From Ciona savignyi (lineage: Eukaryota > Chordata > Ascidiacea > Phlebobranchia > Cionidae), in contig CH003126.1 of assembly GCA_000149265.1 (NCBI GenBank), positions 1,637,190 to 1,701,189 on the forward strand: a stretch of DNA of 64,000 nucleotides, given 5' to 3'. The translations under genes and the position numbers were made by a program. The notes under the pieces were generated by a model, which saw only the letters and a list, made by a program, of their open reading frames with translations, did not search any database and was not told the origin of the DNA. The first letter of the stretch is position 1; each line of letters begins with the position of its first letter. This document shows positions 10,242 through 22,700 of this stretch, one piece after another.

Positions 10242-13200
10242 ATGTTTAAATCTGAAAATACTGCTTGGCGTGAATCATGGGGAAAATCTATCGATTTCAT
10301 ATTTTCAGCCTTCGGTTATAGTGTTGGTCTTGGAAATCTATGGAGGTTTCCCTATTTGTGCTTTGAAAATGGGGGTGGTAAGTTAATAATTTTTGTTATA
10401 TATATAATCTGATCCTATTATTCTTTGGTTGCCGATATTTCGGGACTAAAATTTTTTGGTTGCCGATATTTCGGGACTAAAATTCTTTCAGAGCCAATAT
10501 TTCGAGACGTCCATTTTACTTAGGAGCGTTCCTGGTACCATATATACTCTTCACCGTGGTATTTAGTGTACCTATGATCGTACTAGAGACCTCGTTCGGT
10601 CAATTCTTCCACGATGGCGTTATGAAAACGTGGGCCAGAATTCCTCTGTTTAAAGGTAAGTAAAAATTCAAACAGTGTGTACAATATATAAATAAATTAT
10701 TGGTATAGTTGATTTGTTTCTTAGGTGATAATGTATATTGCCCGGTCTTTCTTATTATCTCGGCCTAAATAAATCTAAATTGTATATATAATGGTGGTAT
10801 TGGCAGGTCTTGGTATAGCCCAGTTTGTGAGCCATCTTTACGGAAATGCGTCCTATATGGTTATTTTGGCTTGGATTATGAAGTACATGATATCAAGCTT
10901 ATCTTCGAAAATGCTTTGGTCAACATGCGATAACCCTTGGAACACTGACAACTGCGTACAATATATGACTTCGGGAAATATCACGCACAATGTAACATTG
11001 TCAGGATCGGCGATTTCGGCTGCAGAAGAATTCTGGACGTGGGTATGACATCAATTATTATTGAAAGTTTGACTAGTTCTGAATTACTTTTTCAGAAACG
11101 AGGTTCTAGGTAAATCATCCAGTATAGAAGAAGTTGGAAGCCTACGGCTGGTATTTGGTTCTTTATTTGCTCGTCCTATGGCTTGTGGTTTATTTAACAA
11201 CCTTCAAAGGCATTAAATGGTCTAGTAAGGTGGGTATAGTGGTGCAACTACACTAATATTACTTTTATTTGTTTTTTGGGGGGGTTATATGACGAAACAT
11301 TTGGTTTAATTAACATTCAACACAAGATAAACTGAAATAACTAGAATTATCCGACTGTAGTAAAACAGGTTTCTTGGTAAAATTTGGTTATTTAAACCAC
11401 AATAGTATTTCCATCGTTGTAAATTAACTTTGTACTCCATACCTTTATATTTTATACATTAGGTAATCTACGTCACATCAACACTTCCAATCATCCTTAT
11501 AGTCGTCGTTTTGGTTCGTGGGTGCACTTTGGACGGGGCTGTAAATGGAATATATTATTATCTTTATCCAGACATACAAAAACTCGCCAACGTGAAGGTA
11601 TAAATCATTGAGTCCGACCGATTAGTCTTGTGGTTGGGTTAGTGCGACGCCTTTAAACCGAAAGGTTGCAGGTTCGCAAATAATTGTTTGCTTTATGCTG
11701 TTGTGTCCTTGTCAAGGCACTTAACGAAAATTACAATAACTCTGTGAAATAATAGGTTCTATCAAATTAAAGAAATGTATGATCTAAATCATACACAAAC
11801 ATATGCAATAGCTCAGTTTAGCGTGAGGTAATCTGACGATTGCCCGTGTGTTAACGCCCCTAGTGTTTTCCCATTCACAGGGATAAACATGAATATTTTG
11901 TCCTCTTATTCTGATACACATCAATACACGGGATAAACTTGTAGATTTTTCATTTCTAGGTATGGCTAGCAGCCGCATCACAAGTCGCGTATTCTGTCGG
12001 TGTCGGGACTGGTATTCTCATATTACTTGGCAGTTACAACAAACCGAATCAAAATTTTTTTAAGTACGATTGCACTCTTGTCAATAATGCTATTTCATTT
12101 ACAAATCTTATTCACAGAGATGCTATAATAGTTGCTGGTTTGGACGTTTTTATGAGCTTCATTAGCGGTTTTGCTGTCTTTTCATGTCTCGGATTCATGG
12201 CTAAAAAGCTGGTAATCTTTGTGGTTTGTTGCAAGTATAATTTTTTTACAGGTACTCCAGAAGATTATAGTTGGTCATACGTTCCTATCCTTTACCGATC
12301 TAGCACTTATGATTCCGATACTTTCAGTAAGTTGGCGTTAATCTCCACAGAATACATCAATGGAAGAAGTGGCCTCGTCGGGACCTGGTCTTGTATTTAT
12401 TGCTTACCCCCAAAGCATATCTCTCCTTCCATTTCCGCAGTTGTGGGGCTTCATTTTCTTTCTGACCCTGCTTTTCCTTGGCCTCGATTCTTCGGTAATG
12501 CCTGTTTTAATTAAGTAATCAATTCTGAAATTAGAAAGACAGTATTTATATCTTGTAATTAATTCTTTCAGACTGTCTTTGAAGTTTAGAATATGGTATA
12601 GTATTTTTATAGTCCGGCCAGTAGTTGCCGAGTACGACAGTATACGTTTCACTCAAGCATCTGAAATGAAACGATTGGCGTTGTATGCAATGGTTAAAGG
12701 AACACCCGTATAATCCGAGCGGTTAGTCTGGCGGTTTAGTGCGCAGCCTTTTAACGGGTGTGTCCTTTGGCAAGGCACTTGACGTAAACTGCCTGAACTC
12801 GGCATATTAATGGGTTCTACCAAATTAAAGAAACGTGTGAACACAACACACTGTAATAGCTCCGGTAACCCGACGGTGGGCGCGAGGTGATCTGACGATT
12901 GCCCGTGTGTTAACCCTTGGTTTTTCCATTCACGGGGATAAACATTAATATCTTATCCTACCCCGGAGTAAACAAAAAAAAAACAATTGCCAAGTGACAT
13001 AATTATTTCAAACTCAGATTGTGAATATCGAGTACTTGGTGAACTATTTCATTGATCAATCTCGGTATCTTCGATCGTTTAGATGGCATCGACCAATCTT
13101 GGATGCTTTAATCTGCGCGTTCCACTTTCTATTCGGTCTCGTTTTGGTTTCAGAGGTTTGTATAGACTACGAGTTGTTATTTACTGTGTAGGCACTTGTC

Positions 13201-14709
13201 TATTATTTGTTTAAGTTAATTGATCGTCCGGTCTTGAGGAAGAAATCTAGCAACGACCATTATGATTGTTATGTTCCTTGTAAAGGGACACTGCGACTGG
13301 TTTGAACTCGCAACCCTTTGGCTAACGGTCATTCGTTTACCATCTATAGTCGACCGGAGGACAAACAGATGATGCAATACTGAACTATTTTTTCTATATA
13401 GGGTGGGATCTACGTGTTTCAAATGTTTAATCATTACGGTACTGCTGGATGGTGCCAGTTCCTGATGTGCTTTTGTGAACTCGTAGCAATTGCGTGGCTT
13501 TACGGAGTTGACATCCATTTTGATCAGATGGAGAAGATGATTGGACAATTTCGTGGAAAAATGTGGCTACGATTTATTTGGAAATTTAGTACACCTGTTA
13601 TATGCGTGGTAAGGAATTTTCCGCTATATAAAAATGATTTAGCCTACATTACATTGCATGGCTTGCAAGGGCGCTTATACCTGGTCAACGAACGCTTAGT
13701 TGAAGGTCACATAAATACTCTTAGCTATTGGGTCTTCAGACATGGGTAGGCTATACCCAATAAAAAAACTAAAACCCCACAAGTCCATAAGGCTGGTTTT
13801 AATCTCACAAACCTCGACTGTCCGACAAGCAACCAACCTAGTGTTAAACCTTAGCAAATCAAAATAAAAAATACATGTCTTACAAGGTACTGGTGGTGTT
13901 TATCCTCGCTGGATTTAAACCTCTACATCTCGGCAGCTACTCGTACCCTGTGTGGGCTCAATGTCTTGCTCACCTGATTAGTCTCAGCTCGGTAATATTC
14001 ATACCAGGCTACGCTGTTTATATCAAACTGACATCCGGAAAATCGTTTGCGCAGGTAAGCTTTATGTTAGAACAAGTGCTTAATGTGTGGTTTCTGTTAA
14101 ATTAGTCTAAAACGCGTTTTCATATGACTCCTGGGTTAACTAGAACCCAGTGGTATTTTTCTCGTCATCTGAACTTTGTGAGTCGTTCCAAATGTCAGAA
14201 GTGGACTCATATGCACAAAGAAAACCCTAGTATAAAGACGTATTTTTTAGCTTGGCGTAATGTAGACAAAAAAACAGGATTGTCTCATGTTAGTTTGGCC
14301 TTATTGCTCAGTCGGTTATAATAGAGCGTCTGTTTTGATCCGAAGGGTTATGGAACGAAACCGGCAGCTGAAACGATTGAATTCTTTAGCTGGGTACAGA
14401 TATGGCATGGATCCAGCCTCCAGTCAATTAATCGGTTAAACTAATACAATGGAAACACCTCAGTCATATACAAAATACAATATATTGTAATAGGCTGCCG
14501 ACGACTGGCACATTGTAATCTGACGATTACTCGTGTAAGAACGCTCCCTTACATATTCGCAAGATAATCTGGCCATTCCCCCACATAAAAGTACAATAAT
14601 TTATCCTACTCAATGTTATTTTCTACAGCTTCGCCGAAAACTGCGAAATGACACAAAGGATCTAAAACATAACGTTGAAGAAGTCCCCCTGGAAAATGTG
14701 GAGTGTTAA
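10242..14709 (+). CDS. SLC6-family sodium/chloride-dependent transporter
   Basis: Plasma-membrane Na+(Cl-)-coupled symporter of amino acids, amines or related solutes. Exons: 10242-10377, 10524-10655, 10807-11038, 11096-11229, 11463-11597, 11960-12211, 12351-12494, 13018-13155, 13402-13608, 13887-14054, 14629-14709. They give about 585 residues, the family's usual size. The start ATG precedes the conserved TM1 block [13 protein letters not shown] and [19 protein letters not shown], which holds sodium- and substrate-binding positions. Other landmarks: the extracellular disulfide pair in [10 protein letters not shown], sequons in that loop (NITHNVT), TM8/EL4 [20 protein letters not shown], and TM10 [13 protein letters not shown]. 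The C-terminus is short and charged. Exon 4 holds one base too many near 11147-11151 (SLR then WYLVLYLLV in the next frame); the phases on both sides demand its removal. The substrate and SLC6 subgroup cannot be assigned by eye. Confidence 0.93.
10421..10507. repeat. 31-bp tandem repeat in SLC6 intron 1
   Basis: Two near-identical units containing GGTTGCCGATATTTCGGGAC and a third diverged partial unit lie just upstream of the exon 2 acceptor. Confidence 0.85.
11611..11905 (+). repeat. tRNA-derived SINE
   Basis: Full-length, diverged copy in SLC6 intron 5, same strand as the gene: head GTCCGACCGATTAGTCTTG, AAAGGTTGCAGGTTCG (B-box region), GACGATTGCCCGTGTGTTAA and a decayed tail. Confidence 0.8.
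12712..12965 (+). repeat. tRNA-derived SINE
   Basis: Copy in SLC6 intron 7: head GAGCGGTTAGTCTGGCGGTT, CTCCGGTAACCCGACGGTGG, GATTGCCCGTGTGTTAACCC, tail TATCTTATCC. Part of the body between head and CAAGGCACTT is deleted. Confidence 0.85.
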
Positions 14710-14984
14710 ATCAAGATGACAAAAGTTTCTTCTACTTTGTGCAACCCAAACTATCTATAGCTTTCTAACGAGACATTTTTCACTTGTGATTGCAAATTTG
14801 CACTTTTAACTTTTTAACTTTTAACTTCTAACAAGCGATATTACGCAGAAGAATAACCGTAAACAAAGCAAAACCAATACATAAAGAAGTAAAAATTTGT
14901 CAATATTTTTGGCGCAAGGTGACGATAAAGATATATATATAGAACAAAAATGAACACCGCATTAGATTGGTATTGTATACTGTC

Positions 14985-15062
14985 GTGGGTCCGATTGGTT
15001 AACTCGACCAATACATATGACTTCTATAAAACGGTATTATTGGCGAGTCATCATGGTTTAAG
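14985..15062 (+). repeat. Second tRNA-like SINE family, diverged copy
   Basis: The motif GTCCGATTGGTTAACTCGAC followed by CAATACATATGACTT matches the head of the elements at 32797, 60654 and 60775. Confidence 0.55.
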
Positions 15063-15125
15063 TTTAGGGTTAGATTGATTTTGTGCCAGAACTCTTAACA
15101 CGGACGAATATATACAGTTAAGATA

Positions 15126-15280
15126 TGATAGGATAGGATATTCATATTTATCCCTGTGAATGGAAAAACCAAGGGGTTAACACACGGGCAATCGTCAGAT
15201 CACCTCACGCCCGCCGTCGGGTTACCGGAGCTTATGCAGTATGTTGTATAATATGATTCACACGTTCCAGTTCATTCAAA
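15126..15280 (-). repeat. SINE fragment, antisense
   Basis: Tail complement GATAGGATAGGATATTCATA and the 3' body of the main SINE, ending near CACGTTCC. Confidence 0.8.
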
Positions 15281-18200
15281 ACCGGTGCTGAGGAGAATAA
15301 AGTTGTCACTGGTTGGAAACCTGCAAAACAGAGAAATTGGTGTCACCGTGTTCGTGTTTAGAATAAAAGGCATTCGCAATTAGCCATTGTTTAGATAATA
15401 CCAGATTTAACTTATATGTGTCTTGCTAAATAATTATAACTGGATTTTCTGACAGAGGGAATCGTAATAAATACATTGGAAAATTGCCTTATAAATATAT
15501 TGTTGACTTACGATCAAGGTCATAGAAATTGTTTACTTACAAATAAATTTGTGAAAATTAGCAGGACTATGCTCAGGTACGAATTTTGGTGAGTTTGGGT
15601 GGGAATTTCCCACATATTCGCTCACCGGACCGCCATGATTTGTAACGAGGCTTTGTATACTGTTTAAGGAGTCTTCTAACATAGGTGAATGTTTTTAGAA
15701 GGTTTAACAAAACATATTCTAGGAATGCATTTTAACGTATGTCAATTGCAAATCCCTATATAATTTCGGTTCATCGGACTACGATGGATTAAACTAGCTG
15801 TCTCATGCTTATAAAAAGGAGGTGCCATGTTTGTTGGTTCACCTTAATGAACAGGCGTGTAATTATCTGGTATCGTATTGAACCAGATAAGGTCAAAATA
15901 AATCTTTCCGTTGTGGGTTCTCCAAGCTACGGCAGTGTGGACCGATTAAGTGGTTACGTGTAAATAAACAAACTTTCGTGAATGGGCCAATAAACTGTTT
16001 CCTTATTTTCCTATGAATACATCAGAGAATTGGATCTTCATTAGATCGGCACTGATGCCACCGGTTTGTGTCGCAACTGCATTATGTGACACGGTTCTGT
16101 TACAATGCTCTGTAATAATAGTTTGAAGCGCACTCGTGCTGCACTTCATGAGCAAACACTCTCGACAGTGCGGTCAGTAGCTGGTTGGCATTCTGTTCAC
16201 AAATAGAAAATGCGACGGGTGCATGGGAAAACTCTAATATAGGATTGAAATCATGCTTCTCTCCCCAGAAAAGGAAAACAAGAATTGTTATAACATGCAG
16301 TAATGGAATTCAGCATGTCTCGATCTCCAATTGTTGTTTTTTCAAATCATTTGTGCACGGTCAAATAATATCCAATTAATTTAGTTAACGTTACTTATTG
16401 TCCATTAACGCATCCAAATAGTCTAACTGTCCCTCTGACCCGTCACTGAAGTTTTAAAGGTTAATTTTAAATCTCCATATTGGTATACTTTTGATTGGTT
16501 TTCATAATGACGTTTTATTCACTTGTGTTGTTTCGTCATAAGAGAAACATTGTTTCACGCCAAACGACTTCTCGTGAACCGTGACGTGATAATCAACTGT
16601 TCATTGTCCTAATGTTGCAAAAGTAACGAAAGATCTTTTGGTGTGTGTTTCAAGTTGATCGGGTTACCATACCGCTCAAGCTAGGATACCGACGCCTTTT
16701 ACTGTGCCACCGTTTGCCCCAGTTTGTTTAAACATTGCAGTTTCTAGTCGATTAGTTGCTGATTCTTTCGTTTATAATTAAAAGAATTAAATAAGGAGAT
16801 TTATAGCATACGTATTGTTGTTGGATTCTACGACTGTACATAGGAAAAGTATTGTAGTGAATATGTAAAGCTAAGTTAACCAGGAATTTGTCTTGTGTGT
16901 GCAGCCTGACACAGAAGTGTCCTGCGGCCTTACTTACATATGTTACCCCTTTGTCGCACCAGGTCACAATTAACTTGGATTATCATGTAAACTTTAACGT
17001 TTTCAAAGATCATACAGGAAGATGTAAATTATTCAGTTTGTGCTATGAACATATAGCTTTCAAAAATGATGTTTATCCCAAATATTGCATTCACATAAGT
17101 AAATGCGTGTCCATGTAAATTTATTATAAAATAGCACATTGTGTTAATTAATTATAACGTTTTGGTGTTCAATAACAAATTAATTATGAAACAGTGTTGA
17201 AATCACTGCCCCGTTCCAACGACAGGTAAATCTTCTCTATTTTTGTACACTGCGATTCAGTATTTCGGTTTTCATGGCGCAGTGTGTAGGGAGGCATTGT
17301 TGTGTTTTTGATATTTGTTGATTAGAACCCGAAGCGATCGAGCCTTTGTACAGCAGTAATCAATCCTTTTGTTCCGTTCGCTGAGTTTAACGTGCGGAAA
17401 ATACGAAAAAGAGGTTCGCCGTACAGTTATGTCTTGTATTATAGTATAAAGGTACAGAAAATCAGGTAAAAGCAGTAACCGCAAACGCAAAAACTTGGGT
17501 TTGTGTAAGTACAATCAGTAGTTTTGTATTATTCTTCATCAGAAAAATCAAAGTTCCTTTTTTTCGATTTCTGTGGCTTTGTTTACACAACGACAGCGCT
17601 ATTCCTAAAGCTAACTCTAGATAAGTCTGGCGTTGGCGTGTTTTGTTGTTTATGGCAACAAGGCTCGGTGTAGCTTAGCTTTATGAGCGCGAGCACAAAC
17701 ACTAGGTACGTATAGTAGTAATAGCTTCAGCATATATCGTAAGCAGTTATACTGAGATTATGTGATATAGTAAGTTGCGTTGGGTATTTTTATTAAAGCG
17801 CACTGAAGTGTTCAGGACAACTACTTGACACATAAAGAAAGGACTTGGCCTTTGTATCACATTCCTCAGCCTAGAGTCAATGAATAATCCGTCTTTCCTA
17901 ATTGTCCATTTCTTAACACCCATTAATGATGCTGGTCTTTTAAGCACCCTACCCTACACTTAGGCCTGCCAAAATGACTAAACTAGATAAACAAAACTTT
18001 CATGAATAGTTAGATGAAAGGAGGGTAATGATTTATCAGTAAAGTCGTTTCAGAGTTGTAATATCAATGTAAAGTTGAAGTGTATCTTAAAGAGTTGTTC
18101 AGGTTCCAAAACATACAAGAGCATGCAAGTACCTGCTCCATATAACCACAAACTATAATATTGCTTCATAAAGTACAGTGTGGGTCTGGTCGCATATACA

Positions 18201-19787
18201 CCGCTTTTAAAAATAAAAGGTATTATTAGCTCATCGAATGCTTGGTTTGGAACCAACCCCTCTTAAGGTTTGTTTTATTTGAGCACAAGATAGATTACGA
18301 AATCCACTAACCCATTATACTAATCGGCCGGACAATGGGCAATTTGAACTAATATTAAACGGCTCATTATCATTACTAACTGGTAGTGGTGGCTAATCTA
18401 AGTTTAAAGGTATGGTCAGAGGTACTTAAACAGTGCAGGTATTGTCAGATGGTTTCAATGCGTTTATGTGTTATAATAGATTATTCAATTAGGGTGTTTC
18501 CACGGGTATTGTAATAATGTCGCCTACTATTTACAGATTGATAGTAGAGTCGTCATTACTTAAAGATATACATTTTATGGACCATTTGAATTATAATTTT
18601 TGTTGTATTTTCTTATGATACATATTTGTCTTAATATTCAATGTATAATTCTTTCGTAAAATTCCCTCTCCTTGGTTTAAAAATTAAATATTTATATTTC
18701 ATTGTACACAGTCTATTGAACTAGGAATTAATCAAAACGCACTTACAATAGAAATATAAACAAGCCCACTTCTACTTTTATTGTAACACATAAATAAGTC
18801 TGCTTCGCCAAGATAGCTGTCAAAATAGGCATCTTTGACAAAACTGTAAAATAAACAAATCGATATCGACACAAAACCTTAAATCTGAAACTCTTTGTCA
18901 CTATGAGAATAGAATATCAAAGCCACAATTAGCTTTTGCTTTGTGGTCGTAGTGATTATAGTATCCATAGGTTCGGTTATTGAGCACGGCGATGTTATTT
19001 GTGTTTCAGTCTTCGAAAGGTTTAAATGCCATTCGCTCCCAATATGTTGGGTTTAAAGGTTCTAATCTCTGACCTTCTGAATTGCCTTTAATCTGTTGTT
19101 GATTCGGTGATTTATAATGTGCTAATCTTTCTTTCGAGAGGTATCAACTTGCGATACTCTTGGAAATGTCTAAGTCGAAGAAATTGATCTATACCATACC
19201 AGTCGTTTCCTACCCTGGTCATAAAATAAATAATGAAATATTGATCCTATTGAAATAAACTTCGACAACCGCACTAACCTAAGGGGGGTTAAGTGTTTTT
19301 ATGTCTATATCGGGCGGTATAGTTGTCACGGTACACACGTCAGGACATTTTAGTTGAAGTAATCAAAAGCAGTGTCGATCATGCCATTGAAAAATTAATC
19401 AACCCATTGAATCAATGGGTTTTGCATTTTTCAACTACGAGTGTAAATATAAGTCACTGAATAGCGGATACACAGCACACACGTTCGCGAGCCGGCGCAA
19501 ACTGGTTGGTTTTTTTATTCGTCGACGTATGTTATAAAGAAACAAATACCATCTCGCCAGTTTGCCAGAGTGTGTGGGCTCAGTCTACTATATTTACGAC
19601 TGATTATTTCCATTTAAAGATGTGGACCCGAGGGGTTAACCATGAATAAAAATCAAACATTTTTTTAATATACAGATGAATATAAGTCGACCCCAATTAC
19701 CTTGGATTAGATAAACTGACATGAAGACGATCAGGACTGCAAAAAACAAGAGCGAAAATAATTAAAATACCGACGACGCCGTGTACC

Positions 19788-22700
19788 ATGATTATGAGCA
19801 AATATCCAAGCTCTTACGGACATAATTTGCCTCGAACGCACCCCACCCCAAGCCGACCGAATGTTCACGGAAGTTCCAACTATCACCTGCCACGAACAGG
19901 ACCTAAAATGGCCGGTGCTGGCTCATCGAAACTTGGCCATGTCACGAACGACGCGAACGACTCCACCATGAACTTCTATCCCCATCTTCTACATAGCGGG
20001 TTGGGCGGTGGGAGCAGTAATTCCGGATCCAATAGAGCCCCTTCAACACGAACAAGCCTGAAATATGCATCTTCACAAGCCATGGCCAAAAACGTGTCTT
20101 TTTACAAAAGTGGTGATAATCATATGCAGGTATATAGAGTTCAATCGAATAACTTTAATAATTTCAAACATTTTTTCCTAAATAGTATAAGAGCATTATA
20201 CCTTGCTTTGTATATCCTTTGTTTACAGGTAGCTAATTTTCCACGGAGTTTTTAAGAACACCACACAAAATGTATAAAATCAGCAGAAAACACGTCAACC
20301 AATAACAAGATAGGATTTTTATGTTTATTCCAGTGAATAAGAAAACACAAGGGGGTTAACACGGGTGTAATGATCACCTCGCGCCCACCGTCGGGTTACC
20401 GAAGCTATTGCAGTGTGTTGTGAATAATAAACGGTTCTTTGATTTGGTAGAAATCATTAACCCACTAGATTTTCGATTAATACATTACCCTAGGACATGA
20501 CCGACCAGCCAGGACTCCTTCGAGGGATGTGTTGCATGATTATACCTCTCTGAGTCTCTGTATCCGTGCGTAGAAGTATAAGCCCAAAATTTGTAAATAA
20601 TAAATTAATTTTTTTTGTATTAAATTGAGTTATCGCATTATTAATTGTTATATTACTTTGCTAATACGCAAGATATTAGGCTACACAGGGAATCGTCAGC
20701 TATCGCAGTATGTTATGTTTGATTTATAAGATGCGTCCATTGAAATAGAAACATTAAACCACTTGGATTAATTTTTTTTAGCGTGCTAAGTTATTATTGG
20801 TGTATTATGACGCTCTGAAACAAGTTTACTAAAAAGATTTACTCCGGGTTCTTCACCTTTAACAAAAGACAGTTTTTTATTTTTGTTTGAGAATAAATAT
20901 CAAGGGTTTTTACGCACTAGGATTTCTCCGATTTCGGAAATCTAAGGTGAATTAAGACTCGTAGAGCATTAGTGGAAACATGTGCCATTCAAACAGAAAA
21001 AATAATTATATTTCGGTTTAAACCGTTACTACATTTATATAAAATGTTGAAAGTACTATTTTTTGATTTTTTTTTATGTTTTACTCCCGGGAAATCCCCA
21101 CAATAAAGATGTGTTGTATTTTCTATATGTACACTTCTTTTCAATTCAATTCAGTGTTTTGTTCAACTTTTAAGCAGCATTAAAGGAACATAGGAAAGCA
21201 GTAACTCAAAGTTAAATAAAAGAAAACATTTCTACTCAAAATCCACGAAGATATCTCTAAAAGCCAAGAGTTGACTAGTCTTGTATATAAATTAAACATT
21301 AAAAAATTTAGCATTTTTTGATGGTGATACATAAATTTGTAAATGTGACTACTGTACATATTTATAATTAACGTTTGAAGTTAAATTTTGTTTAATTTAA
21401 TAAAGTTGAATAGAGAGACAGGTCCATATTGGTATTAGGCGTAAACTAAGAATACAATAGAGTAATTATCATTATTTCTGTCTGTAGAAAAACGCAGTCC
21501 ATATTATCAAATAGGAAATGGTCATATTACTTATTACCTTATGTATGTAAAAGTGATTTAAATGTGTACTTTTTATGAGTGACTGTTTTAATCAGGTAGA
21601 ATGGGATTTTAATGCGATACACAATTCAAATTAAATTCATTAGTTTTGCTGTCTGGTTAAATCACTGAGTTTGTTGCATCCAAACAGTAATTTACAATTG
21701 GCATTCCCTAGAATAATATATAAAACACATACATATGAAATATTAAGATGGACAACTGGTATTTCAAAACCACCATCTCAATCCATGTAGGCCTTCAAAG
21801 TCGCTATAACAAGAAGAAATTTCCGAACTTTCGATTCCTTGCTGGAAGCCCTGTCCGATCGTGTAAGTATCTTAGTATATTACACTTACTGAATGCCATA
21901 ATGTGTTGTTCATCTTCTGTTAACATAGTTTGCACTTAGATATTTGTTTAGTTATTTTCTGTTTTTTTCGCTTTAATTAATTTATCTTATATATTTTAAC
22001 AAAAATCCTGTTGTATTTGATTTTAAGCACACTGGTTTTATATTCATGTAAATATTGACATGTAAATTGAATTTAGATTAGTTGAATTAATACTACCAGC
22101 ATATATTCACAGTGAAATAAAGTCATAGTTATGTTAGTCCTTTAGTAGAGCAGGCTTATTTGTGGTAACCAGCATAGAACCTTTAAGCGCAAAATATTTT
22201 TGTCATGCCTTTAAACACATCCACCAATTTGTTTAAAAAAATCGCCATTCGACCCTTACTATATTTTCCATTACACGAACTATCCTCAGATACCGCTACC
22301 ATTCGGAGTTCGTACGGTTAGCACGCCACATGGGACACATGGAATCAGTCGACTTGATGAATTTGAAGATGGTAAATCGTATGTCTGTTCGGACAAGAAA
22401 ACGGTGAAACCACTAAACATAAAAGCGATGCAAGCCAATCGGCCTCCATGGTTTATAAGGTGCAAGAATGGTGTGATATGAAGTTTGTTTAGTTTTAACC
22501 GGATTAAAAACAGCTAAGCTTTAGAAATATACCAATAACTGATTGATTAGTAAATGAATGCAATGTAAATGGCACTTAAAGACATTGTAAATGTCACCAA
22601 AATAAGCATTTGTTTAAAATTTAATTGTGAAGAATGGCAGCTTCAAAAATGAGATTATAATTTTTTACCTTTTGCCTAGACTATGCTTCACTTAAGCCTA

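Larger units (their letters stand above)
14710..19787. other. Intergenic region between SLC6 and DCX-PLAT genes
   Basis: This should contain the SLC6 3' UTR (AATAAA hexamers occur near 15294 and 15362) and the promoter and 5' UTR of the long gene, whose leader probably occupies the last few hundred bases. I see SINE copies at 14985-15062 and 15126-15280 and an inverted repeat at 19387-19432. No coding exon is recognised; the short open frames match nothing I know. Confidence 0.5.

Noticed and set aside
12212-12350. Open frame running from SLC6 exon 6 through the intron to about 12514
   Set aside because: The intron is short and lacks stops in one frame, but only splicing 12211/12351 joins MAKKL to the conserved [10 protein letters not shown] segment in frame.
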